This document shows positions 26,068-34,808 of a stretch of DNA of 48,168 bases, piece by piece. Below the pieces are notes generated by a model, which worked only from the letters and a program-made list of their open reading frames with translations, was not told the DNA's origin and did not search any database. The DNA is taken from assembly GCA_944383325.1 (NCBI GenBank), contig CALWPC010000029.1, forward strand, positions 1-48,168. Reading direction: 5' to 3'. The DNA comes from an uncultured Lachnospiraceae bacterium (lineage in GTDB: Bacteria; Bacillota; Clostridia; Lachnospirales; Lachnospiraceae). Positions within the stretch are counted from its first letter, which is position 1; each line of letters begins with the position of its first letter. Position numbers and translations under genes: made by a program.

Positions 26068-26715
26068 TTAATCATATTTTTGTATATTTACTGTAGAAAT
26101 TGCAGATCGACCCGGCGCTCCAGTGACTAAATTCTGCGGCGCCGGTACCAACATCATAAACCCATTATTACCATAACGCTCTGAATCCCCATATGCATAC
26201 TTCTCTTCAACAGAAACATGCTGCACCTGCCCGATCACCATGGATGTCAGTCCTGCCCCGCTTAAATCCTGTGCATCTTTTAACGTACATTCCATATTGA
26301 TAAACGCCTCCTCTATTACAGGAGCATGTATCGTTTTTGCATCCGATAACATAAACTTGCCCGCCGCAAATTCATCCGTTTCAAAATCATTCTGATGAAT
26401 GGTATGAATGAGCTGATCATAATAATTGATCGAAAGAAAATTAATAGCAAAGCACCGGTCTCTCTGAATATTTGCGTACGTATGCGTATGCTGATACAAG
26501 TTCCCCATAACAGCAAAAAAAGCGGTCTTATCACCATGAAAACAGCTCCATGAGTGGAAACAGACGTTCGGTTTTCCGTTTTCTTTCCATGTTGTAATCG
26601 CAAACAAAACTGTTGGTATTCCCGAGATCACTTCAAAATGCGAAAACAGTTCAAATTCTTCTGGATATGCAGGTTTAAAATACTGCGGAAATTCTTTGCC
26701 AAACTCGATTTTCAT
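26068..26715 (-). CDS. Flavin reductase-like (FMN-binding split-barrel) protein
   Basis: A 215-aa protein of the flavin reductase-like family, which bind FMN and often act as NAD(P)H:flavin oxidoreductases. Features are the early TVLFAITTWKENGKPNVCFHSW segment (the conserved substrate/flavin strand), RDRCFAINFLS near 88 and the mid-domain INMECTLKDAQD near 145, matching the family fold. The start at 26715 follows AAGGAAC; an in-frame ATG 42 nt upstream is less likely. It lies upstream of the TlyA pair on the same strand with a 114-nt gap. Confidence 0.75.
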   Translation of the reverse strand: MKIEFGKEFPQYFKPAYPEEFELFSHFEVISGIPTVLFAITTWKENGKPNVCFHSWSCFHGDKTAFFAVMGNLYQHTHTYANIQRDRCFAINFLSINYYDQLIHTIHQNDFETDEFAAGKFMLSDAKTIHAPVIEEAFINMECTLKDAQDLSGAGLTSMVIGQVQHVSVEEKYAYGDSERYGNNGFMMLVPAPQNLVTGAPGRSAISTVNIQKYD

Positions 26716-26868
26716 AATAATATCCGTTCCTTTCGCTTCCCAAATACCAGATCTCATAAACTACAATTTTATTATAACTAAATTCGCCGTCTACTTCCAC
26801 ACAAAAAACAACCGAACTACACGAAAACTCCATGTTTATATGTTAGTCTGTAAAAAGAGGTGTTGCCG

Positions 26869-27537
26869 ATGAAAACAATTTTAATTATCGAAGATGAAAC
26901 GTCCATTCAAAATATTATCAAAGCCTTTTTGGAGGACGCCGGTTATTTAGCTGTACTGGCCAAAGACGGCATGGAAGGATTTTCAAAGTTCCATGAATGC
27001 CGTCCCGATCTGATTCTTCTGGATCTGCTTTTGCCGAAAATAGACGGACTGACCTTATGTAAAATGATCCGAAAAGAAAGTCAGGTTCCGATCATTATGT
27101 TGACCGCTCTTGATGATGACCGCAGTCAAATAAACGGCTTTGATGCCTTAGCGGATGATTACATCACCAAACCGTTCTCGATGCCTTTGGTTGTCAGACG
27201 CATCGAAGCGGTTTTCCGCCGTTTCGATCAACCTGCATCCCGGAATACCGTAATCCGATATAAAAGCCTGTGTCTTGATACAGACGGCTATGAGGTCACG
27301 GTAAACAGCAGGAAGGCCTCTTTGACGGCCCGGGAATTCGACATATTAAAGCTTCTTCTGGAAAATCAGGGCAAAGTGTTTTCCAGGGAAAACCTGTTAG
27401 ACCGTATCTGGGGCTACGATTATTTCGGAAGTGAAAACATTGTAAATACGCATATCAAAAACATTCGCAGAAAGCTAGGTGTGGATTATATCGAAACAAT
27501 CCGGGGGGTGGGCTATAAAATTGATAAAGAGCATTGA
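26869..27537 (+). CDS. OmpR/PhoB-family response regulator
   Basis: A 222-aa regulator. The receiver domain starts MKTILIIEDETS (acidic pair near 8-9), with the phosphorylated Asp in LILLDLLLPKIDG near 52, Thr in MLTALDD and Lys in YITKPFSMP near 102. The winged helix ends TIRGVGYKI. GAGG lies 9 nt before the ATG. Its 3' end overlaps the kinase gene by 17 nt, so the pair is coupled. It probably controls the downstream two-permease ABC operon (inference from position). Confidence 0.93.
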   Translation: MKTILIIEDETSIQNIIKAFLEDAGYLAVLAKDGMEGFSKFHECRPDLILLDLLLPKIDGLTLCKMIRKESQVPIIMLTALDDDRSQINGFDALADDYITKPFSMPLVVRRIEAVFRRFDQPASRNTVIRYKSLCLDTDGYEVTVNSRKASLTAREFDILKLLLENQGKVFSRENLLDRIWGYDYFGSENIVNTHIKNIRRKLGVDYIETIRGVGYKIDKEH

Positions 27538-28882
27538 GCAAAGCATACAGGCAAAGACCTTTATCAGCATGTTGGGAGTGCTCGTCGGCTGCTGCGTCGT
27601 CATTTACAGCATGGTCATGATTTTTCTTCCCAAACACTATCAGAGCAAATTAGAACATCAGGCCACTGCAGATTTCTATACACTGGTGGAATCATTGGAA
27701 AAAAACGGTTGGGAGAACAGCTCCGAAGAACTTCTCAGGTTTTCGACGCAAAATAATGCTTCTGTTAAAATTAACAGTGAAACAGACGATAACATATTTT
27801 CTGTCAATTTCAGCGATACAGAAAACAGACAACCTTCCACAGCCTCTCTGGGATGTTGGGCTTCCTTTGTGCAGAACGGACAGAACTTTCAGATTTTTGC
27901 CACGGTATCTCTGACCGCCGTCTCGCAATCTTTTGATGTATTGATAAGACTGATTCCTCTGATTGCGGTCATGATTCTTGTAATTTCACTGATCAGCGCA
28001 TTGATCTGTTCCCGCTATTTTTCAAAACCACTGGTTCATATATGCGGCGTCGCCCGGCGTATGGCCAGTCTGGATATGACCTGGAAATGCGAAGTAAAGC
28101 AAAAAGACGAAATCGGTATTCTCGCCTCCAGTCTGAATACCCTGTCAGAACGTCTGAGCAACGCGTTAGTCAGCCTGCAAACCGCCAACGAACAGCTGAA
28201 ACAGGATATTGAAAAGGAAAAAAAGCAGGAACAGCAGCGAATTGATTTTTTTACCGCCGTATCTCACGAGTTAAAAACTCCGGTTGCCATTATTAAGGGG
28301 GAACTGGAGGGAATGATCTATGAGGTCGGGGAATATAAAAACCGTGACGTCTATCTGCGCCATTGCCTGAACACCGTCAATAATATGGAAGAGCTAATCA
28401 AAGAAATTCTTTTGGCAGCCCGAATGGGTGGCAGTGATTTTTCACTCGCACGTTCCGATTTAAACCTCAGTCAGATGCTTCAGAAAAGTTGCCAGAAATT
28501 CAAAGGCGCGATGGAAGATCATGGAATCAAATTGTGTCAAAAGATCTTGCCGGATTTCCATTATCACGGCGACCGCCGCCTGATGGACAAGGTGTTCACC
28601 AATGTCATAGGCAACGCCGTGTCCTATTCTCCAAACAATGCGATCATTACCGTGTCTTTACAGAAAAATGTGTTCTATGTGGAAAACTCCGGGGCTTTTA
28701 TCCATCAGGAGGATCTCATCAATATCTATACCCCTTTCTACCGTGTAGAGAAATCCCGCAGCCGAAACAGCGGCGGCACGGGACTTGGACTGTACATTAC
28801 CAAAATGATACTGGATCGGCATGATGTCGCACACAACATCGAGAATACAGAACATGGCGTCCGGTTTACAGCCATATTTTAA
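27521..28882 (+). CDS. Sensor histidine kinase
   Basis: A 453-aa membrane kinase. TM1 lies at about 15-38, an external domain of about 110 residues follows, TM2 lies near 145-170, then a HAMP linker. The phosphorylation site is AVSHELKTPVAII near 245, with N box NVIGNAVSYSP and G2 box GTGLGLYITKMILDRH; the G1 region reads VENSGAF, without the usual DxGxG Asp. The likely start is the TTG at 27521, with GGGGGGTGGG upstream and overlap into the regulator gene; no ATG fits better. Confidence 0.88.
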   Translation: MIKSIEQSIQAKTFISMLGVLVGCCVVIYSMVMIFLPKHYQSKLEHQATADFYTLVESLEKNGWENSSEELLRFSTQNNASVKINSETDDNIFSVNFSDTENRQPSTASLGCWASFVQNGQNFQIFATVSLTAVSQSFDVLIRLIPLIAVMILVISLISALICSRYFSKPLVHICGVARRMASLDMTWKCEVKQKDEIGILASSLNTLSERLSNALVSLQTANEQLKQDIEKEKKQEQQRIDFFTAVSHELKTPVAIIKGELEGMIYEVGEYKNRDVYLRHCLNTVNNMEELIKEILLAARMGGSDFSLARSDLNLSQMLQKSCQKFKGAMEDHGIKLCQKILPDFHYHGDRRLMDKVFTNVIGNAVSYSPNNAIITVSLQKNVFYVENSGAFIHQEDLINIYTPFYRVEKSRSRNSGGTGLGLYITKMILDRHDVAHNIENTEHGVRFTAIF

Positions 28883-28891
28883 TTCCAACAA

Positions 28892-28932
28892 TGCAAGGCA
28901 GATTCAAGCTGATCATCTGCCTTGTGTTTTAT
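28892..28932 (+). terminator. Terminator after the kinase gene
   Basis: CAAGGCAGAT (28894-28903) pairs with ATCTGCCTTG (28915-28924) and is followed by TGTTTTATTTC. It should separate the regulator-kinase transcript from the ABC operon, which then needs its own promoter. Confidence 0.85.
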
Positions 28933-28974
28933 TTCATCAAAAATCCCCCTCTTCTCCATCACTGCTCCATGTTT

Positions 28975-29006
28975 CTCCTATACGATGACGTTATCAAACA
29001 TAGGAG
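28975..29006 (+). promoter_or_regulatory. Inverted repeat covering the ribosome binding site of the first permease
   Basis: CTCCTAT (28975-28981) and ATAGGAG (29000-29006) are perfect inverted copies 18 nt apart. The right arm contains the AGGAGG ribosome binding site of the gene at 29016, so the hairpin could hide it in the mRNA. A DNA operator is the alternative. Confidence 0.45.
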
Positions 29007-29015
29007 GTAAAAACA

Positions 29016-30347
29016 ATGAGTGTATTGAAACGAGCGGGGCTCTATGTCATGAAAAACACCGGACGGAGCCTGCTGCTGTTCGCAATCTTAGCTCTCACGG
29101 CAGCATTTGTATTAAGCGGTCTATCCATTATGAACGCCTCTGTAAATACATCCGCCAGGCTCAGAGGAACGACGGGAGCAAGCTTTACCGTAGAGCGCAA
29201 TCTGTCGACCGGCAGTCTGAACAGCATCGGAGGCGGAACTTCTATTATTCAGCAGGAATTTGTAACGGATGCAATGATTAAGGACATTTTGAAAACAGAC
29301 GGCATCCGGGCATACACCGCAAAATCCGGAGCTTCGCTTGCCTTGCGGGACTTGTCCGGAAATCTCCTGCGGGTCATTTATGAGAATCCGAAGTGGGACG
29401 GCACAGATCTCGATTATCAGTTAAATGCCATCGGCTCCTTTTTCTCGGAATATGACAAACTCTTTTTAAGTCAGAGTTTTCTGCTTACACAGGGACGCCA
29501 CATCACCGATCAGGATGATCACTGCATTATCATCAGTGAAGCATTGGCAAAAAAACATGGTCTTTCCGTAGGAGATAAGGTAGAGCTTTATCGGCAAAAC
29601 TGGACAACCGGAATGGCAAATGCCGGTGATGAGGGCGCAGAAGTAGAAATCGTAGGGCTTTTTAAAATTATAGAATCGCAGGACGATAAAAACAGCAGGG
29701 CGCCTTTTTACTTATACGAAAATTATATGTTTGTCTCCATGAATACCGTCAAGTCCTTATCCGATTGGGTGGACGATGCGGCAGAGCGGAAGGGGTATGA
29801 ATATGCGGACTTCTACGTAGACGACCCCGAACAGCTTGAGACGATTATTCAGAACGTACAGAAGCTAGGCAGCATTAACTGGAACAATTTCAATATAACG
29901 GTCAATGATGAAGTATATAAACGCGCTGCAGGCTCCATGTCCAATGCGGCAAGCCTAATCCGTACTTTAATTATTGTGATCGTAGTCATCAGCGCCGGAA
30001 TGGTCGCCCTGATCCTTTCCCTGTGGCTCAAAGGCCGAATACGTGAAACCGGAATTCTGATGGCAATGGGAATTTCCAAGCCGGCGCTGCTGCTTCAACA
30101 TGTCATAGAAAGCGCGCTGATCGCCGTTCCGGCATTTTGCGCAGCCTGGTTGATCAGCCAGGGGACTGTCGGATGGATGGCCGGTCTGTTTGATTCAGCG
30201 ATGGAAACTGAATATTTGGCCATATCTGGCGCCGATTTTATGACGGTATGTATTGGCGGTATATGGATTTTATTGACAGCCATTTTGATTTCCTGCATTT
30301 CTGTCTTTCGATATAAACCTAAGAGCATTCTTTCCATGATGGAATAA
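29016..30347 (+). CDS. ABC transporter permease, FtsX type (first)
   Basis: A 443-aa FtsX-family permease with TM1 at about 18-38, an extracytoplasmic MacB-like region (about 40-310) and three C-terminal TMs (about 313-340, 355-380, 405-430). The cytoplasmic coupling segment RIRETGILMAMGIS fits the FtsX consensus. AGGAGG lies 7 nt upstream of the ATG. It forms an operon with a second, related permease and an ATPase, with a regulator-kinase pair just upstream. Such sets commonly export or resist antimicrobial peptides, though the substrate is unknown. Confidence 0.87.
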   Translation: MSVLKRAGLYVMKNTGRSLLLFAILALTAAFVLSGLSIMNASVNTSARLRGTTGASFTVERNLSTGSLNSIGGGTSIIQQEFVTDAMIKDILKTDGIRAYTAKSGASLALRDLSGNLLRVIYENPKWDGTDLDYQLNAIGSFFSEYDKLFLSQSFLLTQGRHITDQDDHCIIISEALAKKHGLSVGDKVELYRQNWTTGMANAGDEGAEVEIVGLFKIIESQDDKNSRAPFYLYENYMFVSMNTVKSLSDWVDDAAERKGYEYADFYVDDPEQLETIIQNVQKLGSINWNNFNITVNDEVYKRAAGSMSNAASLIRTLIIVIVVISAGMVALILSLWLKGRIRETGILMAMGISKPALLLQHVIESALIAVPAFCAAWLISQGTVGWMAGLFDSAMETEYLAISGADFMTVCIGGIWILLTAILISCISVFRYKPKSILSMME

Positions 30348-30361
30348 AAGGGAGGTAAGTG

Positions 30362-31720
30362 ATGAACTGTATAAAACGTGCATTTTTGCATGACGTCCGC
30401 AAAGCCGGCAAAACACTGTTGCTTTTCTCCATTCTTCTGGTCATCGGCATTTTGCTTTTGACCTGTTTTTCCATCCGGCGGGGCACACAAATCGCAGCGC
30501 TCAATATACGGCAGTCTCTGAAAGGCTCCTTTTCTATTGACGCCAAAGCAAGCGACGGCCAACTGACTAATGAAGTATTACAAAACATCCGGCAGATGCC
30601 GGGTATCAAAAATTATAACGGCCGTTCCTCCTCTTATGCGGAGTATGTATCAGAGGACGGCGCGCCTCTGGAAGTCATGACCGAGGGTTCTTTTGATGTT
30701 GCAGATGGTTTTGAACATGCCGGCAAAGTAGTGGCTGATTCGTTCTCGCAGCAGGACGAGCTGTTTACACAGTTTGGATTTCAGCTGACTGAGGGCCGCC
30801 CTATAGTAGATGGCAACGAGCATACTGCCGTCATCCATCAATGGCTTGCCGCACGAAACAATCTGAACATCGGCGACACGATACAGCTGCGCTTGAATGA
30901 GCAAATGCTTTCCGAAGAGACAACCGCTTCCGGGGATGTAAAAAACACCGTTTCTGTAAAAATCATTGGTATTTTTGATAGCACGAGGCCGCAGCCAGAA
31001 ACCATCCTGCTCTCCCACGCGTTTTATCAGAACACCATCTTTATTGACCCGAAAAGTTTTTCCGAACTGTTTCCAAAAAACGGCTCTCTGTACTATGAAA
31101 CCGCTGACTTTCAGGTAGATGACCCGGAAACACTCGACGCCCTCATCGAGCAGATACAACACACCGAGGATGTTGCATGGGAGAACTGTGCATTTACCAA
31201 ACACGCCGCAGACTATGAACACGCAAAAGGCTCCCTGCAGACTCTCGAACAGCTAGTCACGTTCCTCTTGTTCATCATTCTGGCGGTCAGCGCCGCTCTG
31301 CTCATCCTCATTTTAGCTCTTTGGATCCGGAGCCGCGTGCATGAAACCGGCGTCTATGCGGCCATGGGAATCGGAAAGGGAAATATCCTGCTGCAGCACC
31401 TGACCGAAGTATGTCTGATCGCCATTTGTGCATTTACCCTTGCAGCCGCCTGCAGCAGCGGCATTGCCAAATTTGTCGGAGAGCATCTGCTGAAACAATC
31501 CGCTGTCCCGGAATTTGAAGTATCTCATTTCACAGACGCCAAACAGCAGAACCAGGCGGAGGAAATCGTTGAATTGACACAGATGCAGATCCATGTGTCC
31601 GCACAGGATATTGTACTCGTGTACAGCGCCGGAATGCTGCTGATTCTGCTCTCTGTGAGCATTGCCGCAATTCCCGTACTGCGGCTCAAGCCCAAGGAAA
31701 TCTTAACAAAAACAAATTAG
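30362..31720 (+). CDS. ABC transporter permease, FtsX type (second)
   Basis: A 452-aa paralogue of the preceding permease with the same plan: TM1 near 17-38, an external domain to about 300, and three TMs near 303-325, 345-368 and 415-437, with the coupling segment RVHETGVYAAMGIGKGNI. The two differ in sequence and may form a heterodimer in one transporter. The start at 30362 follows GGGAGG by 6 nt; a GTG one codon earlier is possible. It is 14 nt downstream of the first permease gene. Confidence 0.87.
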   Translation: MNCIKRAFLHDVRKAGKTLLLFSILLVIGILLLTCFSIRRGTQIAALNIRQSLKGSFSIDAKASDGQLTNEVLQNIRQMPGIKNYNGRSSSYAEYVSEDGAPLEVMTEGSFDVADGFEHAGKVVADSFSQQDELFTQFGFQLTEGRPIVDGNEHTAVIHQWLAARNNLNIGDTIQLRLNEQMLSEETTASGDVKNTVSVKIIGIFDSTRPQPETILLSHAFYQNTIFIDPKSFSELFPKNGSLYYETADFQVDDPETLDALIEQIQHTEDVAWENCAFTKHAADYEHAKGSLQTLEQLVTFLLFIILAVSAALLILILALWIRSRVHETGVYAAMGIGKGNILLQHLTEVCLIAICAFTLAAACSSGIAKFVGEHLLKQSAVPEFEVSHFTDAKQQNQAEEIVELTQMQIHVSAQDIVLVYSAGMLLILLSVSIAAIPVLRLKPKEILTKTN

Positions 31721-31733
31721 GAGGTTATCATTG

Positions 31734-32363
31734 ATGAGTATTTTAGAATTAAGGAATGTTCAGTATTCCTATGATCAGAAAAAGAATGTATTAAAAAATA
31801 TCAACGCACAAATGGAACGCGGAAAGTTCTATGCCATTCTCGGACCGTCCGGCTGTGGAAAAACCACGCTGCTGTCACTACTTGGCGGATTGGACAGCCC
31901 CTCACAGGGAACCATTTTATTTGACGGCCAGGACATTGAAAAGCTTGGCTTAGCCAAGCATCGAAAAAATAATATCGCATTTATTTTTCAAAGCTATAAC
32001 CTGATTGATTATCTGACTCCAAAAGAAAATGTTGCGCTCACGTCAAAATTGCCGCCGCTTCCTATTTTGCAGCTTGTCGGCTTGACCACAGAAGAAATCA
32101 AACGCAATGTATTAAAACTTTCCGGTGGCCAACAGCAACGCGTAGCGATTGCCAGAGCATTAGCTTCCGATGCAAAAGTCATTCTTGCCGACGAACCAAC
32201 CGGAAATCTCGATGAAAAAACAGCGGCAGAAATCACGTCCATACTGAAGGAGTGCGCCCATCAAATGCAAAAATGCGTGATTGTCGTCACTCACTCTAGC
32301 GATCTCGCAAAGCAGGCCGATGTCGTATTGCAATTAAAAAAAGGACTTTTGCAGGAAGCCTGA
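31734..32363 (+). CDS. ABC transporter ATP-binding protein (LolD/MacB-like)
   Basis: A 209-aa ATPase with Walker [10 protein letters not shown] near 37, Q-loop FIFQSYNL, signature [15 protein letters not shown], Walker [14 protein letters not shown] and switch His in VVTHSSD. The helical subdomain between Q-loop and signature is about seven residues shorter than in the ATPase at 17193-17863, so this protein is slightly below the usual 220-230 aa. It should power the two permeases upstream, 13 nt away. AGGAGG is upstream; a TTG one codon earlier is an alternative start. Confidence 0.9.
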   Translation: MSILELRNVQYSYDQKKNVLKNINAQMERGKFYAILGPSGCGKTTLLSLLGGLDSPSQGTILFDGQDIEKLGLAKHRKNNIAFIFQSYNLIDYLTPKENVALTSKLPPLPILQLVGLTTEEIKRNVLKLSGGQQQRVAIARALASDAKVILADEPTGNLDEKTAAEITSILKECAHQMQKCVIVVTHSSDLAKQADVVLQLKKGLLQEA

Positions 32364-32425
32364 ACGGCTGTTCTATTCCGATGAAACCGACTGCACAAAC
32401 GGACTTGTGAACTTTTGATTCGCCG

Positions 32426-32440
32426 TCACTGTAACAGTGA
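32426..32440. promoter_or_regulatory. Perfect dyad TCACTGT-A-ACAGTGA, candidate TetR operator
   Basis: Two 7-bp arms surround one central base, 33 bp upstream of a good promoter that leads to the TetR-family gene. TetR proteins bind such short palindromes and often regulate themselves and neighbours. Assignment is inference from position. Confidence 0.5.
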
Positions 32441-32472
32441 AATCCAAACTGAAAAAACTGACGCATACTTTC

Positions 32473-32501
32473 TTGCCTTTTATTGTGAGGAATGCTAAAA
32501 T
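32473..32501 (+). promoter_or_regulatory. Promoter upstream of the TetR gene
   Basis: TTGCCT (32473-32478), a 17-nt spacer and TAAAAT (32496-32501). Transcripts from here would pass through the response-regulator fragment into the TetR gene. Confidence 0.65.
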
Positions 32502-32540
32502 GCACTTTAAGAAATGACACAATGTCGCCTATCTGTGCAG

Positions 32541-32618
32541 GTGATCGCCACGATCGCTATTTTAGTAATAGACGACGACAGAACTACGCGCCGCTTGATG
32601 CGGGCTGTTTGGGAATAG
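32541..32618 (+). pseudogene. N-terminal fragment of a response regulator
   Basis: A 25-codon reading frame with a GTG start encodes VIATIAILVIDDDRTTRRLM and then RAVWE before TAG. ILVIDDDRTTRRLM is the first strand and acidic cluster of a CheY-type receiver domain, including the metal-binding Asp residues, and the frame stops where the first helix should continue. No phosphorylation-site segment follows. It is most simply the remnant of a deleted regulator gene, now in the leader of the TetR gene. Confidence 0.6.
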
Positions 32619-32629
32619 GAGGAAGCGCC

Positions 32630-33166
32630 ATGCCTGTTGATATGAAAAATATTATTGCCAGGACATTTGCAAATCTGGTAAAACAAAAAGGGATTGACAA
32701 GGTAACGGTGACGTCTTTAATTGATACCTGTCACATCTCCAGGCAATCCTTTTACTATCATTTTCAGGATATTATGGATGTGGTGGAATGGACGGCCCGG
32801 ACGGCATTGCAGGACATTCTTTCCCGCAGTATCGAAAAGGAAACGCCGGAAGAGGCTTTGGGCGTCTTTATCTCCTCCATATTGGAGAATCGTGCGCTGA
32901 TCCGCAAACTTCTGGATTCCCAGCGGCGTGGAGAGCTCGAGCGTGTTTTTATTACAACTGCCCGCTCCTTTTTAGAGGAGATGCTAAAAGCAAAGGGCCC
33001 TGCTCTTCCTATAAGCTATGCCGATCTGGAGGTGGCCCTCGATTTCTGGGCGTTTGGCATTACAGGGACCATCCTCAAAAGCTTTGACCAAAAGCAGCCG
33101 GACGCCAGAAAACTGGCCGAACAACTTTGCCTCCTTTTGTCCGGCCGCATTACAGATCAGAAGTAA
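32630..33166 (+). CDS. TetR/AcrR-family transcriptional regulator
   Basis: A 178-aa regulator. The N-terminal helix-turn-helix region reads IARTFANLVKQKGIDKVTV and CHISRQSFYYHFQDIMDV, with YYHF the family hallmark. The remainder (about 60-178) is an all-helical ligand/dimerisation domain resembling the DhaS/TetR C-terminal type (FWAFGITGTILK). The start at 32630 has AGGAGGAA upstream; a longer in-frame form lacks a site. It converges on the GT8 gene with a 12-nt gap. It may control the preceding ABC operon or itself. Confidence 0.88.
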   Translation: MPVDMKNIIARTFANLVKQKGIDKVTVTSLIDTCHISRQSFYYHFQDIMDVVEWTARTALQDILSRSIEKETPEEALGVFISSILENRALIRKLLDSQRRGELERVFITTARSFLEEMLKAKGPALPISYADLEVALDFWAFGITGTILKSFDQKQPDARKLAEQLCLLLSGRITDQK

Positions 33167-33178
33167 ATGCCGTCGTCA

Positions 33179-34054
33179 TTATACGGAATCGGAGAACAGG
33201 CCGATTTCCCGCATCGTCATCTGCATATAGTGCTTATATAAAATTCCAAAACGATACAGATATCCTGGCTTCCATGGTTTTGCTTTTCCGCAGAAATGAA
33301 GAATGGCCGTATGCATCATGACCCAATCCACATCTGCTTGTCCGGAGCTGCGTATCAAATAGCTATTATAGTTGCGGGCATCGTAATTCCATATAATGTC
33401 GTCCAACTGCAAAATATGTTTTCCGTACAGAGCATTCAGCACGTCCTGATCCGGCAAAACAAGCTCTCTGCCATGCTCGGAGAAAAAAGCGAACACCTCT
33501 TGGGGCACGACGCTTTTCCGACAGGCTTCCAAATCGATCAACAGCACGCCGGAATTAAAATAATCGCTGTCGGTTCCTAAGCGCAGCCGGTTCACATTGT
33601 TTGCTAGCTCTGTGACGCCCGTATGAGAGGCGGCTGCAAACAACTTCCCCTTCATATCAATTTCCCACAGCGGACGCAGAGAATTGATGACCAAAATATC
33701 CGGATCCAAGTACAGCACTCTCTCCAGAGTATCAGGAAGCAGATGCGCAGCCAACAACCGATAATACATTTCCTGCGGATACCGCTTTGTAATCGGGGCA
33801 TCCTCAAAAAACGAAGCCGGAACAGAAACCGGAATGAGCCGCCAACCATATTCGCCGCACTGTTTGTCCACCCTGTTCATGCCCTTTTCTGAAACACGGC
33901 TATGCATAAAATATAATTCTATTCTTTCTCCCGGGTTGTTGACTGCTGCAGATGTGAGAAGCACGTGCAGCTGAGGCAGATAATTCTCATCTAATGCCAC
34001 CAACAGCCGAATTGGGTTCTGTTTTTGCTTACCACATGCCAATGTACTCACCAC
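33179..34054 (-). CDS. Glycosyltransferase family 8 protein
   Basis: A roughly 291-aa retaining glycosyltransferase of family GT8 (LgtC/glycogenin fold). It has the N-terminal nucleotide-sugar strand IRLLVALDENYLPQLHVLLTS, the metal-binding DPD in VLYLDPDILVI, DYFNSGVLLIDLEACR, LPDQDVLN and the C-terminal HFCGKAKPW metal/donor segment. By family it transfers a hexose from UDP-sugar to a lipopolysaccharide, teichoic acid or protein acceptor; the acceptor is unknown. The start is uncertain: GTG at 34054 or 34051, or TTG at 34042, none with a clear binding site. The flanking genes give no clue to the acceptor. Confidence 0.87.
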   Translation of the reverse strand: MVSTLACGKQKQNPIRLLVALDENYLPQLHVLLTSAAVNNPGERIELYFMHSRVSEKGMNRVDKQCGEYGWRLIPVSVPASFFEDAPITKRYPQEMYYRLLAAHLLPDTLERVLYLDPDILVINSLRPLWEIDMKGKLFAAASHTGVTELANNVNRLRLGTDSDYFNSGVLLIDLEACRKSVVPQEVFAFFSEHGRELVLPDQDVLNALYGKHILQLDDIIWNYDARNYNSYLIRSSGQADVDWVMMHTAILHFCGKAKPWKPGYLYRFGILYKHYMQMTMREIGLFSDSV

Positions 34055-34133
34055 CCATACAATACAAATTTCCTATTTAGTTTAGCAAATTTCCCCGTCG
34101 GTTGGCACTTTATAATTTTTTGGTTTTATCATG

Positions 34134-34180
34134 ACAAAACAGCGGAAATGTAAAAAAAACTTACACTTCCGCTGTTTTGT
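34134..34180. repeat. Long hairpin between divergent genes
   Basis: Arms of 20 nt at 34134-34153 and 34161-34180 pair with one mismatch around a 7-nt A-rich loop. The element lies upstream of both the GT8 gene and the coiled-coil gene, so it is not an ordinary terminator of either. It may be a palindromic repeat, a protein-binding site or part of an unannotated RNA. Confidence 0.65.
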
Positions 34181-34285
34181 AAGTACACATAAATAAAATT
34201 GCAAGTAGCCCGTCGTCAAAACCCCTGCCATACTGATGGAGAACTATAATAACTACTATTCTATGTAATAAGGAGCGTTGATGCC

Positions 34286-34756
34286 ATGAAATTAAGCCAG
34301 GAAATTTTCGCAATCAAGCTTTATGAGTTGGAACGGCAATATGCTGATATGCTGAGCCGACTTCAAATCTGCCAACGTGAGGATCACCAAAAGCTTTCAG
34401 AAGAACTGCAGCGCGCCAAGGAGGAATACAAAAACAAAGAACTGATACTGCAAAACAATATAAAAAACAGCAGGTCAAAGGCCGTCGCCGCGCTTTCTGA
34501 CGCGCAGCTTCATTACTTCAATGAAGCCAGAGATATTTTGCAGCACGATCTGCCGGAATATCTTCACAGCGAGGACAGCAGCCTCAGCGAGGATCAGGCG
34601 GAAGCCGCCTCCCTTTACGCGGAATACGCTGTAGATTTTGCCATCCAGTCCGCCCGATATGCACTCATTGCCGCTATGACCGCGATTGATTTGCAGATGA
34701 CCTGTGAAGAAGAAAAAACACTGCAAAATAAAAGTCGGGTGGAAATTTCAGGTTAG
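34286..34756 (+). CDS. Predicted coiled-coil protein of unknown function
   Basis: A 156-aa acidic, highly helical protein. Residues 10-65 are charged with heptad-like spacing (LYELERQYADMLSRL, LSEELQRAKEEYKNKE), and a more hydrophobic helix at about 118-138 (VDFAIQSARYALIAAMTAIDLQM) could be an amphipathic or buried helix. There is no signal peptide or known motif. AAGGAGCG lies about 10 nt before the ATG. It precedes the 1007-aa ABC transporter by 52 nt on the same strand and may be its cytoplasmic partner; that is only positional inference. Confidence 0.65.
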   Translation: MKLSQEIFAIKLYELERQYADMLSRLQICQREDHQKLSEELQRAKEEYKNKELILQNNIKNSRSKAVAALSDAQLHYFNEARDILQHDLPEYLHSEDSSLSEDQAEAASLYAEYAVDFAIQSARYALIAAMTAIDLQMTCEEEKTLQNKSRVEISG

Positions 34757-34808
34757 AAATCGATATTATGCAATATTCATACCAAAATAGAAAGGTCGTG
34801 AGACTCCT

